A stretch of 53,768 nt of DNA from Candidatus Merdivicinus faecavium (GCA_018716285.1 DVKD01000026.1:1-53768), one strand, 5' to 3'; positions 25,938 through 34,981 are shown, counted from the first letter of the stretch. Numbers and translations: made by a program. Notes: generated by a model from the letters alone, not told the origin.

Positions 25938-27179
25938 CTACAGCGGGAAGGAGGCGGTGATGGTAAGCCGGGGCGCGCCGTCCGGGTCCTTGTCCGACCT
26001 CGCCTGGATCCTGCCGCCGTGCGCCTCGACGATGGCCTTTGCAAGCGATAGGCCGATGCCGTGCCCGCCGGTTTGGGAATTGCGTGAAGGGTCCGTGCGG
26101 TAAAAGCGCTCAAAAAGCAGCGGCAGGCTCTCTTTGGGGATCAGGCTTTCGGTCCCGTTGCAGACGGAAAGGCGGGCGGTTTTGCCCTGCCGCTCCAGTG
26201 TGAGGGAGACCGCGCTTTTGGGAGGAGAATATTTGAGGGCGTTGTCGAGCAGGATGCCCACCAGCTGGTGAATCGCCTTTTCGTCCCCGGTCAGGGAGAG
26301 CGTGGGCTGGATATGCACCCGGAAGGGCATATCCCGGGTCTGGGCAAGCGCCTGGAAGGAGGAAGCGGCTTCCTCCACCACGTCGGAGAAGGGGAATTCG
26401 ATCCTCTGGAGCGCGTCCTTTGCCTCCTCCATCCGGGAGAGGGAGACGAGGTCGTTTGTCAGGGCGGTGAGGCGGGCGGCCTGCTTCTGGATATCCCGCA
26501 GCCACTCGTTCTCCCCGTAGTCCATTTCGAGGACATCCGCGTCCGCCTTGATGACGGTGAGCGGGGTCTTGATTTCATGCCCGGCGTCGGTGATGAAGCG
26601 CTTCTGCTTTTCATAGCTCTCCGCGACCGGGCGGATGATCTTCCCGGAGAAAAAGAGGATCACAAAAAAGAAGAGGAGGTACCCCGCCAGCGCCATCCCG
26701 ACGCTGACAAGCAAAAAGGAGCGGAACGATTCGAGGCTCCGGCCGCAGTCCAAGAAGGTGATCCGTGCGCTGCTCCCTTCCGCGGTGCGCATAAAGCGGT
26801 AGTGCTCCACAAAGCCGCGTTCCGCGCCGCGCGATACGACCAGATTTGCGTATTCGATCGCCATCTCGGAATCGACCGCCTTGATCCGGCCGGTATCGGT
26901 CTGGAGAACCTCCCCGTTTTCATTGAGGAGCACGGAAAAATAGCGCGTCTCATAAGGGGTCTCCGGCGACATGTGGGGCGGGAGGCCCCCTTTTCCGCCC
27001 CCTCCCTCAAACTCAGGAAAAGCCCCGCCGTTTTTTGCTAAGAGAGTGAGGGTGGCGTCGGCCTCGGAGACGACCGCATTGTAGTTGATCACGTTCATCC
27101 CCGCGATGATGCCCGCAAGCAGGGCGAAGAGGGCGGCCATCGAAAGGGCGACGAGCTTCAGGCGCAGCTTTTTGATCAT
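25938..27179 (-). CDS. sensor histidine kinase
   Basis: A 413-residue membrane kinase. Helix 1 is at about 8-28; a 125-residue outside domain with a Gly-rich stretch (EGGGGKGG, about 58-65) follows; helix 2 lies at about 154-178. The HisKA dimerisation block DAGHEIKTPLTVIKAD puts the phospho-accepting His at 201. The ATPase has the N-box LLDNALKYSPP and the G-box GGHGIGLSLAKAIVEAHGG. ATG 27179 overlaps the end of the response regulator gene by 4 bases (ATGA), so the two are translationally coupled. The nearest likely target is the divergent VTC/DUF4956/lipoprotein operon. The signal is unknown. Confidence 0.94.
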   Translation of the reverse strand: MIKKLRLKLVALSMAALFALLAGIIAGMNVINYNAVVSEADATLTLLAKNGGAFPEFEGGGGKGGLPPHMSPETPYETRYFSVLLNENGEVLQTDTGRIKAVDSEMAIEYANLVVSRGAERGFVEHYRFMRTAEGSSARITFLDCGRSLESFRSFLLVSVGMALAGYLLFFFVILFFSGKIIRPVAESYEKQKRFITDAGHEIKTPLTVIKADADVLEMDYGENEWLRDIQKQAARLTALTNDLVSLSRMEEAKDALQRIEFPFSDVVEEAASSFQALAQTRDMPFRVHIQPTLSLTGDEKAIHQLVGILLDNALKYSPPKSAVSLTLERQGKTARLSVCNGTESLIPKESLPLLFERFYRTDPSRNSQTGGHGIGLSLAKAIVEAHGGRIQARSDKDPDGAPRLTITASFPL

Positions 27180-27847
27180 GGCAGCTCCTCCAGCGAGTAC
27201 CCGGCGTTGCGCGCGGCCCGGATCTGGATGTCCGCATGGAGGGCGGCGAGCTTTTTGCGCAGATAGGAAATATAGACCCATACGACGTTTACTTCCACGT
27301 CGGCGTCATAGTCCCAGATGCGCTCCATGAGCCGCTCGGTCGAGATGAGCTGCCGGGGGCTCGAGAGGAGGATCTCCATCATCTGGAACTCCTTGTTGGC
27401 CAGGCGGAAGCTGCCCGTCGGAGAGGAGAGCGCGAAGGTGGCGCGGTCGAGGGTGATGTTGCCGAAGGAGAGCCGGCTGCCGGCGGCGGGCTGGGTGCGG
27501 GTCATGGCCCGCAGCCTGGCGAGGAGCTCCCTCGTGTCAAAGGGCTTGGTCAGGTAGTCGTTGGCCCCGCTGTCGAGGCCCAGCACCTTGTCGTCCACCT
27601 CGGACTTGGCGGTCAGCATGAGGACCGGCGTGCTGCCGCCCTGTTCCCGGTACCGTTTCAGGACGGTGATCCCGTCCATTTTGGGCATCATGATATCCAA
27701 GATCGCGGCGTCGTATCCGCCCGATTCCAGATAAGCCAGGGCGTTTTCCCCGTCGTAGACAGGGTCTACCGTGCAGTGGTTTTTTTCCAGTATTTTGACG
27801 AGGGCCCGCGACAGGGAACGCTCGTCCTCAGCAAGCAGCAGCTTCAC
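27176..27847 (-). CDS. OmpR-family response regulator
   Basis: A 223-residue two-component regulator. The GTG at 27847 (MKLLLAEDERSLSRALVKIL) is preferred because AAAGGAG lies 10 bases upstream; the longer ATG reading adds nine residues and overlaps that site. The receiver has the acidic pair in AEDE, phosphoacceptor Asp51 (ILDIMMPKMDG) and Lys near 101 (LTKPFD). The C-terminal winged helix (about 125-222) has the OmpR pattern ANKEFQMMEILLSSPRQLIS and VWVYISYLRKKLAAL. It is the first gene of the pair with the kinase; a TACAAT-containing promoter lies about 30 bases upstream. It is divergent from the VTC-domain gene, 179 bases away. Confidence 0.95.
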   Translation of the reverse strand: MKLLLAEDERSLSRALVKILEKNHCTVDPVYDGENALAYLESGGYDAAILDIMMPKMDGITVLKRYREQGGSTPVLMLTAKSEVDDKVLGLDSGANDYLTKPFDTRELLARLRAMTRTQPAAGSRLSFGNITLDRATFALSSPTGSFRLANKEFQMMEILLSSPRQLISTERLMERIWDYDADVEVNVVWVYISYLRKKLAALHADIQIRAARNAGYSLEELP

Positions 27848-28026
27848 AGCGCATCCGCTCCTTTCTCTATTCATTGTATCATATCCCGCGAACTTTAAAC
27901 AGAACTAAAAACAGAGAAATCCGCCGGGAAAAGAGGGCCATATCGGTGGAATCTGAACGTTTTGTGATTTTTAAGTAAAATTAGGGTTTGGCCCGTATAC
28001 TGGGAACCAAAGAGGAGGTTCGACTT

Positions 28027-28746
28027 ATGGCTTATCAAACAGTATTCCAGCGGTATGAGATGAAATATCTGCTCACCCGCGAACAGAAAAGTCAGGTCCT
28101 GGCGGCGATGGAGCCGCACATGGCCCTCGACCAGTACGGGCGCACCACCATCCGCAACCTGTATTTCGACACCGGCAGCTACCGCCTGATCCGCCGCTCG
28201 ATTGAGCGGCCGGCGTATAAGGAAAAGCTCCGCGTCCGCAGCTACAGCAGGGCGGAGCCGGGCAGCGCCGTCTTTGTGGAACTCAAAAAGAAGTACCGGC
28301 ATGTGGTGTACAAGCGCCGCGTCTCCCTGCCGGAGGAGCAGGCGATGGAGTGGGTGTGCAGGGAGTGCGGCTGCCCGATGGACGGCCAGATTCCGGAGGA
28401 GATCGACTATTTCCTCGATTACTACGGCACGCTGCGGCCGGTAGCCTTCCTTTGCTACGAGCGGGAGGCGTATGCCGCCAAAGACGGGTCGGACTTCCGC
28501 GTGACCTTTGACGAAAACATCCTCTGCCGCCAGGAGGACCTCTCCCTCGCGTCCGAGCCCTACGGCGCGCCGCTCCTCACGGAGGGGCGGACGCTGATGG
28601 AGATCAAATGCTCCGGCGGGCTCCCGATGTGGATGGCCCATGCTCTGTCCCGCGAGCGGATCTACCAGACGTCCTTCTCGAAATACGGGACCGCCTATCA
28701 AACTCTCATCTACCCCAGACAAAAGGAGGACGCCTGCGATGCTTGA
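28027..28746 (+). CDS. VTC-domain (polyphosphate polymerase-like) protein
   Basis: A 239-residue soluble protein of the VTC/CYTH-like tunnel fold, related to the catalytic domain of the yeast polyphosphate polymerase Vtc4. Signature positions are RYEMKYLLT, RTTIRNLYFDTGSYRLIR (basic and acidic residues lining the tunnel), KEKLRVRSY, VFVELKKKY and LMEIKCSGGLPMWMA near the C-terminus. The ATG at 28027 follows AGGAGG. It overlaps the DUF4956 gene by 8 bases, indicating tight coupling. VTC-DUF4956 pairs recur in bacteria, often with CotH or Cthe_2159 proteins; the reaction is not established there and may be nucleotidyl or phosphate transfer to something at the envelope. True polyphosphate synthesis is plausible but unproven. 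Confidence 0.87.
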   Translation: MAYQTVFQRYEMKYLLTREQKSQVLAAMEPHMALDQYGRTTIRNLYFDTGSYRLIRRSIERPAYKEKLRVRSYSRAEPGSAVFVELKKKYRHVVYKRRVSLPEEQAMEWVCRECGCPMDGQIPEEIDYFLDYYGTLRPVAFLCYEREAYAAKDGSDFRVTFDENILCRQEDLSLASEPYGAPLLTEGRTLMEIKCSGGLPMWMAHALSRERIYQTSFSKYGTAYQTLIYPRQKEDACDA

Positions 28747-29434
28747 CTCTCTCTTCCGCGGTCTGTTTGACACAGACATGACCAGCGTCATCAGCGTAAC
28801 CGACTTCCTGCTCTGTATCGGCTGCTCGCTGGTGATCGGGCTCATCCTGGCGTTCGGGTACATGTACCGCTCCCGCTATACTAAGAGCTTCATTGTGACG
28901 CTCGCCCTGCTGCCCGCGGTGGTCTGCGTCGTCATCATGATGGTAAACGGCAACGTCGGCGCCGGCGTCGCGGTCGCGGGGGCTTTCAGCCTGGTGCGGT
29001 TCCGCTCGGTCCCCGGAACGGCCCGGGAGATCACGATGCTCTTCCTCGCGATGGGCGCGGGGCTGATCGCCGGCATGGGGTATTTTGCCTTCGCGCTGCT
29101 GTTTACGGTCATCCTCTGCGCACTCAGCGTCCTCTATAACCGGCTGGACTTCGGCGCGAAGCGCAACGCCGCCGTATACAAGACGCTGGGCATCACCATC
29201 CCGGAGGATCTGGACTATTCCGGCGTGTTCGACGAAATTTTCCGGGAGTACGCCTCCGCCTGCGAGCTTGTCCGGGTGAAGACCACCAATATGGGCAGCA
29301 TGTTCCACCTCACCTACAACCTGACCCTCCGGGACGCCGGGAGGGAGAAGGAAATGATCGACAAGCTCCGCTGCCGCAACGGGAATCTGGAGATCACCGT
29401 CTCCAAGCAGGAGACCGCGGCGGCGGAGCTGTAA
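28739..29434 (+). CDS. DUF4956 integral membrane protein
   Basis: A 231-residue membrane protein with about four helices packed in residues 18-135 (DFLLCIGCSLVIGLILAFGY, FIVTLALLPAVVCVVIMMV, GAGVAVAGAFSLVRFRS, FALLFTVILCALSVLY). The Gly-rich loop GAGVAVAGAFSLVRFRSVPG is the conserved core of DUF4956. The last 90 residues form a soluble alpha/beta domain (GVFDEIFREYASACELVRVK, then NLTLRDAGREKEMIDKLR). It starts inside the end of the VTC gene. In this family the protein is the constant membrane partner of VTC-domain proteins, so it may conduct or anchor their product; function is unknown. Confidence 0.88.
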   Translation: MLDSLFRGLFDTDMTSVISVTDFLLCIGCSLVIGLILAFGYMYRSRYTKSFIVTLALLPAVVCVVIMMVNGNVGAGVAVAGAFSLVRFRSVPGTAREITMLFLAMGAGLIAGMGYFAFALLFTVILCALSVLYNRLDFGAKRNAAVYKTLGITIPEDLDYSGVFDEIFREYASACELVRVKTTNMGSMFHLTYNLTLRDAGREKEMIDKLRCRNGNLEITVSKQETAAAEL

Positions 29435-29456
29435 GGAAAGAAGGTTTGGTTTTCAT

Positions 29457-31355
29457 ATGAAAAAGCAATCCCTGATCGCGCTGCTGCCCGCCATTGCCCT
29501 GCTGAGCGCGGGGTGCGTCAATTCGGAGGCCGGCAGCCAGGCGGAGAGCAGCCTGAGCGCGGAGAGCGAAGTTTCCGCCAGCACGGCGGCCGATTCCTCC
29601 GCCGACTATTTTTTCGACCGCGATTTCGAGGTCGGGTATGACGAGAGCGAGAGCGCCCGCATCACCTTGAGCGGGGAGAGCGCGTCCTGCGATTCGGACG
29701 CGGTCGCCATCTCCGGCAGCACCGTCACCATCACCGACGAGGGGAGCTACATCCTCTCGGGGACCCTCGACGACGGCATGATTATTGTGAACGCGGAAAA
29801 GACGGATAAGGTCCACCTCATCCTCGACGGCGTGACCATCCACAACGAAACGAGCGCCCCCCTCTATATCCTGCAGGCGGATAAGGTATTCGTCACGACG
29901 GCGGCCGACAGCGAAAATACCCTCTCGAACGGCGGGACCTTTACCGCTATCGACGAAAACAGCATCGACGCCGTCATCTTCTCCAAGGAAGACCTCACCC
30001 TAAACGGCTCCGGCACCCTCACCATCACCTCGCCGGCCGGGCACGGCATCGTCTCCAAGGATTCCCTAAAGGTCACCAGCGGAAGCTATGACATCAGCTG
30101 CGCCTCCCACGCCCTTTCCGGCAAGGACGACGTCTGCATCGCCAACGCGGGCTTCACCATCGTCTCCGGCAAGGACGGCATCCATGCGGAAAATACGGAC
30201 GACGCCGCGCTGGGCTTCGTCTATATCCAGAGCGGCGACTTTGCCATTTCCGCCGAGGGCGACGGCATCAGCGCCGCGTCCTACCTGCGAATCGAGGACG
30301 GCAGCTTTTCCGTCACAGCCGGCGGCGGCAGCGAAAACGGCGAGGAGCATTCCTCGGAGTTCTGGGGCAGCTTTATGGGCGGCGGCAGGCAGCAGGGCGG
30401 CCGCGGCGGCGGTTTCACGGGCGAAGCGCCCGCGGAGATGCCTGAGAATATGCCGGAGGGCGCACCCTCTGACCTGCCCGAAGATATGCCGCAGGGCGAA
30501 ATGCCCGGCGAGCCGCCGGACGCTGCGCAAAGTGCAGAAACGGAGGAAACTGCGGACAGTTCCTCGGACAGCACCAGCATGAAGGGAATCAAGGCCGGCG
30601 GGGAGCTGGTCGTGAACGGCGGAACCTTTACCATCGATTCCGCGGATGACGCCGTCCACTCCAACGCCTCGCTGACGGTAAACGGCGGGACCTTCGCCAT
30701 CTCGACGGGGGACGACGCCTTCCACGCCGACGACACCCTGACCGTGACCGGCGGGACTGTTGAGATCAGCGAAAGCTATGAGGGCCTGGAGGGGCTGCAC
30801 GTCGTGATCTCGGGCGGCGGCATCACCCTCACCGCCACGGACGACGGGATCAATGCGGCGGGCGGCAATGACCAGAGCGGCGCCGGCGGCCGGGACGGCA
30901 TGTTCGGCGGCGGGATGGCGGCCTCCTCGGGCGGCAGCATCCTCATCTCCGGCGGGACGCTCGATGTGACTGCCTCCGGCGACGGTATCGACGCCAACGG
31001 CACCCTGGAAATCACGGGCGGGTCCATCACAATCTGCGGGCCGGCCCAGGGTGATACGGCGACCCTTGACTATGATTCGAGCGCGGTGATCTCCGGCGGG
31101 ACCTTCATCGGGACAGGGTCCTCCGGTATGGCCCAGAACTTCAGCAGCGCGGAGCAGGGCGTCATCGCCGTCCAGGTCGGAAACCAGGAGGCGGGCGCCG
31201 AGGTTACCCTGACCGACGGAGACGGCAATACCGTGCTCACCGTCACGCCGTCCCTCTCTTACACGCTGGTGATCCTCAGCAGCCCGGAGATCGTCTCCGG
31301 GGAAACCTACACCCTCACGGCGGGGAGCTATTCCGGCGTTTGTACAGCCGGCTGA
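29457..31355 (+). CDS. Cthe_2159-like beta-helix lipoprotein (carbohydrate-binding domain, DUF4353)
   Basis: A 632-residue exported lipoprotein: Cys20 in LLSAGCVNSE, an Ala/Ser-rich tether, then repeated short beta-strand turns of the right-handed beta-helix type (GGTFTIDSADDAVHSNASLT, TVNGGTFAISTGDDAFHADD, ISGGTLDVTASGDGIDANGT). Asp-Asp/Gly turns recur about every 20-30 residues and would bind calcium, as in the polygalacturonate-binding Cthe_2159. A Gly/Arg then Pro/Glu/Met-rich insert interrupts the helix at about 303-360. The ATG is 22 bases after the DUF4956 gene and ends the operon. A role in adhesion or in cell-surface polymer binding fits; the polymer cannot be read from sequence. Confidence 0.87.
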   Translation: MKKQSLIALLPAIALLSAGCVNSEAGSQAESSLSAESEVSASTAADSSADYFFDRDFEVGYDESESARITLSGESASCDSDAVAISGSTVTITDEGSYILSGTLDDGMIIVNAEKTDKVHLILDGVTIHNETSAPLYILQADKVFVTTAADSENTLSNGGTFTAIDENSIDAVIFSKEDLTLNGSGTLTITSPAGHGIVSKDSLKVTSGSYDISCASHALSGKDDVCIANAGFTIVSGKDGIHAENTDDAALGFVYIQSGDFAISAEGDGISAASYLRIEDGSFSVTAGGGSENGEEHSSEFWGSFMGGGRQQGGRGGGFTGEAPAEMPENMPEGAPSDLPEDMPQGEMPGEPPDAAQSAETEETADSSSDSTSMKGIKAGGELVVNGGTFTIDSADDAVHSNASLTVNGGTFAISTGDDAFHADDTLTVTGGTVEISESYEGLEGLHVVISGGGITLTATDDGINAAGGNDQSGAGGRDGMFGGGMAASSGGSILISGGTLDVTASGDGIDANGTLEITGGSITICGPAQGDTATLDYDSSAVISGGTFIGTGSSGMAQNFSSAEQGVIAVQVGNQEAGAEVTLTDGDGNTVLTVTPSLSYTLVILSSPEIVSGETYTLTAGSYSGVCTAG

Positions 31356-31374
31356 TATCTTGGACAGAAACCAA

Positions 31375-31406
31375 ATGCGGGGGCATGCCAAGGCATGTCC
31401 CCGCAT
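31375..31406. terminator. hairpin between converging operons
   Basis: ATGCGGGGGCATGCC (31375-31389) and GGCATGTCCCCGCAT (31392-31406) form a 15-bp stem with one G-T pair. It lies between the lipoprotein stop and the stop of the convergent surface-protein gene. T-runs are poor on both sides. Confidence 0.6.
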
Positions 31407-31425
31407 AATGCCGTAAAGCGGACCG

Positions 31426-32842
31426 CTATTTTTTTAAGATGCGGATCAGCATCACCCCGGCGACGACCGCTGCGGCACAGAGGGCGACCGCGACCGGCAG
31501 AAGCCAGCTGAAGGAGCCGCCGGTTTTTTCGGCCTCCGGCGCTTCTACCCGGCTGACTTCGTCAGAGGACTCCGGTGCGGAGGAGGACGCGGACTCTTCT
31601 GCCCCTTCCGAAACGGAAGAATCCGCCGCAGAAGGCTCGTCAGAGGGGGCGGAGGAAACCGCGCTGCTCTCCGCAGGAGGCGTGCTGGATGCGGGCTGCT
31701 CCGCCTCCGAGCTGGCGGGCGCGGATACCGGCGGGGCGGACTGGGCGCTTTCCGAGGACTCCGGCTGCGCGGGGGGGCTGAGAGGGGGCGGCGCTTTCGG
31801 CCGGCGCGCTGGCGGGCTGGGCGTCGGACGGCTCGGAGGGTGCGGGCGCGGAAGATTCGGGCGTCTGCACAGGCTGGGTGTGTTCGGGATAGTAGCTGCT
31901 CCACTCCGCTTCGGCCTCCGCAGTGGGCTGCCCCCGCAGCGCGGACAGGGTTTGGTTGTTGCTGGAATAGAGCGGGATCGTCTCGCGATAGAGAATCAGG
32001 CCGTCTACGCGGTAGTCCATTTCAACCGTCGTGAGGGTATCCGGCAGGACCACCTTGACGCCGCTGGAGTCTACCCCGACCGATGCGAGCGCGCTGGGGC
32101 GGAGGGTGGTGACGCCCCACGGGATGACCAGCGTCCGGATGCCGGACGTCGAACTGAAGGCATCCCTGCCGATGATCTGCAGGTCGGGGTGGAAGGAGAA
32201 GCTCGTCTTGCCGGCAGGGCAGAAGAGCAGCTCCCGGCAGTCCTTTGTGTACAGGCAGCCGTCATAGAGGGTCAGGTATTTGCTGTCCTGGCTTAAGCGG
32301 AGCTCCTGGACGCCGTACAGGATCGAGGTGGCGTCCACCTGCTGGATATCGGGATGGAGCTCGACCGACGCGCGGCCGTGCGGGCAGAAGAGCAGGGTGC
32401 CGTAATCTCCGGTGTACAGGCAGCCGTCGTACATCTTGAAATAGGGGTTTTCCTCATCCACCGTGACCGCGTCCGCGTTGCTCACCGGCGGGAGTTGCTG
32501 CACGTCCTTACCGATCTCCAGAGAGGTGTCCAGCAATTGCAGCAGGTACGGCGGGATGGAGGTGACACCGTCCTCGATGACAATGCGGGTGATGTCGACG
32601 TACTCCCCGTTCGGCAGATCCATAAACGGGCGTTCCCCCTCCTGATAAGGGATCTCCCCACTGCCGTAAATGGTCAGGACCCCTGCGTCGGTGTCGACCT
32701 TCCAGAAGACGGTGTCCGTGTTCAGAAAGCTGCCCTCATAGACAGCCGCATGCACGGCCGTATGGTCAAACGGGGAGGACGGCAGCAGCCAAAGCAGCGC
32801 CATCATTGCCCCCGCAAGCAGAGTTCTGCAAAGTTTTTTCAT
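31426..32842 (-). pseudogene. BspA-like leucine-rich-repeat surface protein, frameshifted at a C7 tract
   Basis: Reading from ATG 32842: a signal peptide (MKKLCRTLLAGAMMALLWLL, to about 33), then about 280 residues of BspA/LRR_5-like repeats (ITRIVIEDGVTSIPPYLL, LFCPAGKTSFSFHPDLQIIG, IRTLVIPWGVTTLRPSALAS), then a Pro/Ser/Ala/Glu-rich stalk. At seven C on the minus strand (31777-31771) this frame runs into junk ending at 31640. One C fewer keeps the stalk going (SAQSAPPVSAPASSEAEQPA and more) and leads to a C-terminal helix, SWLLPVAVALCAAAVVAGVM, with basic tail LIRILKK and stop TAG at 31428-31426. The intact product would be about 470 residues and membrane-anchored. It may be phase-variable, truncated and secreted, or a sequencing error. 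Cotranscribed after the lipoprotein gene. Confidence 0.85.
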
Positions 32843-32900
32843 AAAAAACGCCTCTTTTCTTTTTCCTTTCCATCGTTATGTTCCCTCGCGCAGAACGATG

Positions 32901-33521
32901 CTACTGCGCGCGGGCAAATTCCGCAATCCGCCAGCCCGCCTCGGTTCGGACCATGCGGATCGGGTAGGATTCCGTGTAGATTTCCCCTCCGCCGACGGGC
33001 AGGTAATGGCCGATGAGGTCGAAGGAAACCTCCTCCTCCGTCTCTTCGGTCAGCTGGAATTCGTCCGATTCCTGATAACCAAAGCGGCTGCCGCGTGCGC
33101 CTTCGAGATAGCAGAGCAGGCCGTCCTTTTCAAAAAAGGCGGGGGAATCGGTCTCTGCGCCGGTCAGCTCGGCGATGTACTCCTCCGTAAAAATGGAGCG
33201 CATCATTTCCATGAAATCCGCCCACTGCCGGTAGCGGCCGGTGGAAATGCAGTACCGCACGCCGTCCTGCTCAAAGCTCTCCCCGCCTGCTTCCCCGCCG
33301 AACATGCTGTCGATGTTTGTGGTGTCCCCGGAAAAGACGGGGAAGATCGCCTTGGCCCGCAGATAGAGCGCCTGCTGCTCCTCGTCTAAGAAATCCGGGA
33401 GCGGCTCGTTCCAGTCCTCCTCGGTGAGCGGCGGCTCGGAAGAGGCGCCGATTTCCGCGCAGCCCCCCGCGGCTCCGCAAAACAGCACGGCGCAAAACAG
33501 GGCCGCAAATCTCCGTTTCAT
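32901..33521 (-). CDS. small lipoprotein of unknown function
   Basis: A 206-residue predicted lipoprotein. The start at 33521 (MKRRFAALFCAVLFCGAAGG) follows AGGAG and puts the lipobox Cys at 21 (AGGCAEIG); the much longer open frame upstream has no ribosome site. The mature part is acidic, with a helical region (LDEEQQALYLRAKAIFPVFS) and a beta-rich C-terminal half (EEVSFDLIGHYLPVGGGEIY, then VRTEAGWRIAEFARAQ) that resembles NTF2-like or DUF4878-type folds, though I cannot assign it. It precedes the LRR surface-protein gene by 58 bases on the same strand and is likely cotranscribed with it. Confidence 0.8.
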   Translation of the reverse strand: MKRRFAALFCAVLFCGAAGGCAEIGASSEPPLTEEDWNEPLPDFLDEEQQALYLRAKAIFPVFSGDTTNIDSMFGGEAGGESFEQDGVRYCISTGRYRQWADFMEMMRSIFTEEYIAELTGAETDSPAFFEKDGLLCYLEGARGSRFGYQESDEFQLTEETEEEVSFDLIGHYLPVGGGEIYTESYPIRMVRTEAGWRIAEFARAQ

Positions 33522-33555
33522 AAGACTCCTCCTTTCGGATGCAAGCTGTGCCCTC

Positions 33556-33584
33556 ATTATAGCATACCGCGCGCCTGTGCAATA
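33556..33584 (-). promoter_or_regulatory. promoter of the lipoprotein/LRR unit
   Basis: Minus strand TATTGC, 17-base spacer, TATAAT (33561-33556) with the extended element TGC. It is divergent from the fucosidase promoter. Confidence 0.6.
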
Positions 33585-33655
33585 AAATGGATAAAAATCA
33601 GAAGAAATTTTCTGAAATTCCATGCTGTTTTTGCAGAAAAAGCTGCGTTTTCCCC

Positions 33656-33684
33656 TTGCGAAATGCGGCGGCAGCTGATATAAT
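33656..33684 (+). promoter_or_regulatory. promoter of the GH29 gene
   Basis: TTGCGA (33656-33661), 17-base spacer, TATAAT (33679-33684), 30 bases before the ATG. Confidence 0.75.
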
Positions 33685-33713
33685 AGCATTAAAAAGCCGA
33701 AAAGAGGATGAGT

Positions 33714-34955
33714 ATGAGTATTCCAAAACCGGAAAAGCGCATCGCGGAATTTGAAAAAATGGCCTACGGGATGTTTATCCACTGGGGGGTCTATTCCCAG
33801 CTGGGCCAGGGCGAATGGATTAAGAATATGAAGGGCATCCCGGACGAGGAGTATGACAAGCTGCTCGAGACCTTCACCGCAAAGGACTTCGACGCGGATA
33901 AGATCGCCTGCCTCGCAAGGGAAGCCGGGATGAAGTACATCACCCTGACCACCCGCCATCACGACGGTTTTTCCCTCTACGACACCAAGGAGCTGGGGGA
34001 CTATAACTCCCTGCACACCCCGGCGGGGCGCGACCTCGTCCGGGAATTCACCGACGCCTGCCGCAGACACGGCATCGTCCCGTTCTTCTACCACACGACT
34101 CTCGACTGGCACAACCCCGATTTTAACGGCAATTTCGACGCCTACCTCGAATACCTGCGCCGCAGCGTCGAGATCCTCTGCACCAATTACGGGAAAATCG
34201 GCGGCTTCTGGTTCGACGGCAACTGGAGCAGGCCGGACGCGGACTGGAAGCTCGACGAGCTGTACGGCACCATCCGCAGATATCAGCCCGACGCGATGAT
34301 CATCAACAACACCGGCCTGTCCGCCCGCGGGGCGACCGGACATCCCGAGATCGACAGCGTGACCTTTGAGCAGGGCCTGCCCCACCCGATCGACCGGGAG
34401 GGCGCGCCCAAGTACGTCTCGGGCGAGATGTGCTTTACCTTAAACGACCACTGGGCCTACGGCCAAAACGACTATAACTACAAAAGCCCCGCCGATCTCA
34501 TCAAGACCCTCTGCCGCTGCCGCAAAGCCGGTGCAAACCTCCTGCTCAACATCGGGCCGGACGGGGACGGCGGCGTCCCCGAGATCATGTCGGGCATCCT
34601 CAAGGTGATCGGCCGGTGGATCGAGCAGACCGGCGGCGCGATCTACGATGGCAAGCCCTGCGGCATCGCCGGCGCGGGGGAGGATTTTGGCCTCAAGACC
34701 GAGGACGGCCGGGTCTACCTCTTCTTCTTCGACCTGCCGATCGTGGGCAACGAGTCGGTGACGGTCGACACCTCCAAGGTCGGGCCGCGCGCCTTTGCCG
34801 GCGTCCATGACAAGGTCCGGGCCGTCAGATGGCTGGACAACGGCCGGGAGCTCGCCTTTGCTCAGGATGCCGATACGGGCCTGCTTGGCATCCAGCCCAC
34901 CGGCTACCCCTACGGCTCCAACATGGTCGTCCGGGTGGCTGAGCTGCTGTTCTGA
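33714..34955 (+). CDS. alpha-L-fucosidase, glycoside hydrolase family 29
   Basis: A 413-residue cytoplasmic (no signal peptide) retaining fucosidase. The barrel starts MAYGMFIHWGVYSQLGQGEW, with the family blocks AGMKYITLTTRHHDGFSLYD (about 73-92), FFYHTTLDWHNP and GGFWFDGNWSRP, whose Asp (about 169) is the expected nucleophile, and ANLLLNIGPDGDGGVPE near 278. A small beta-sandwich closes the C-terminus. ATG 33714 is preferred over 33708 because GAGG is then 6 bases away. It is monocistronic, with its own promoter and a perfect terminator. Lack of a secretion signal means it acts on imported fucosylated oligosaccharides, perhaps those taken up by the neighbouring ABC systems. Confidence 0.92.
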   Translation: MSIPKPEKRIAEFEKMAYGMFIHWGVYSQLGQGEWIKNMKGIPDEEYDKLLETFTAKDFDADKIACLAREAGMKYITLTTRHHDGFSLYDTKELGDYNSLHTPAGRDLVREFTDACRRHGIVPFFYHTTLDWHNPDFNGNFDAYLEYLRRSVEILCTNYGKIGGFWFDGNWSRPDADWKLDELYGTIRRYQPDAMIINNTGLSARGATGHPEIDSVTFEQGLPHPIDREGAPKYVSGEMCFTLNDHWAYGQNDYNYKSPADLIKTLCRCRKAGANLLLNIGPDGDGGVPEIMSGILKVIGRWIEQTGGAIYDGKPCGIAGAGEDFGLKTEDGRVYLFFFDLPIVGNESVTVDTSKVGPRAFAGVHDKVRAVRWLDNGRELAFAQDADTGLLGIQPTGYPYGSNMVVRVAELLF

Positions 34956-34981
34956 GTCGGCAGTTTGTGCTCAATATGGAT

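Noticed and set aside
31439-32296. 285-codon plus-strand open frame over the LRR gene
   Set aside because: Antisense of the stalk and repeat region. The minus strand has signal peptide, repeats and membrane anchor in order.
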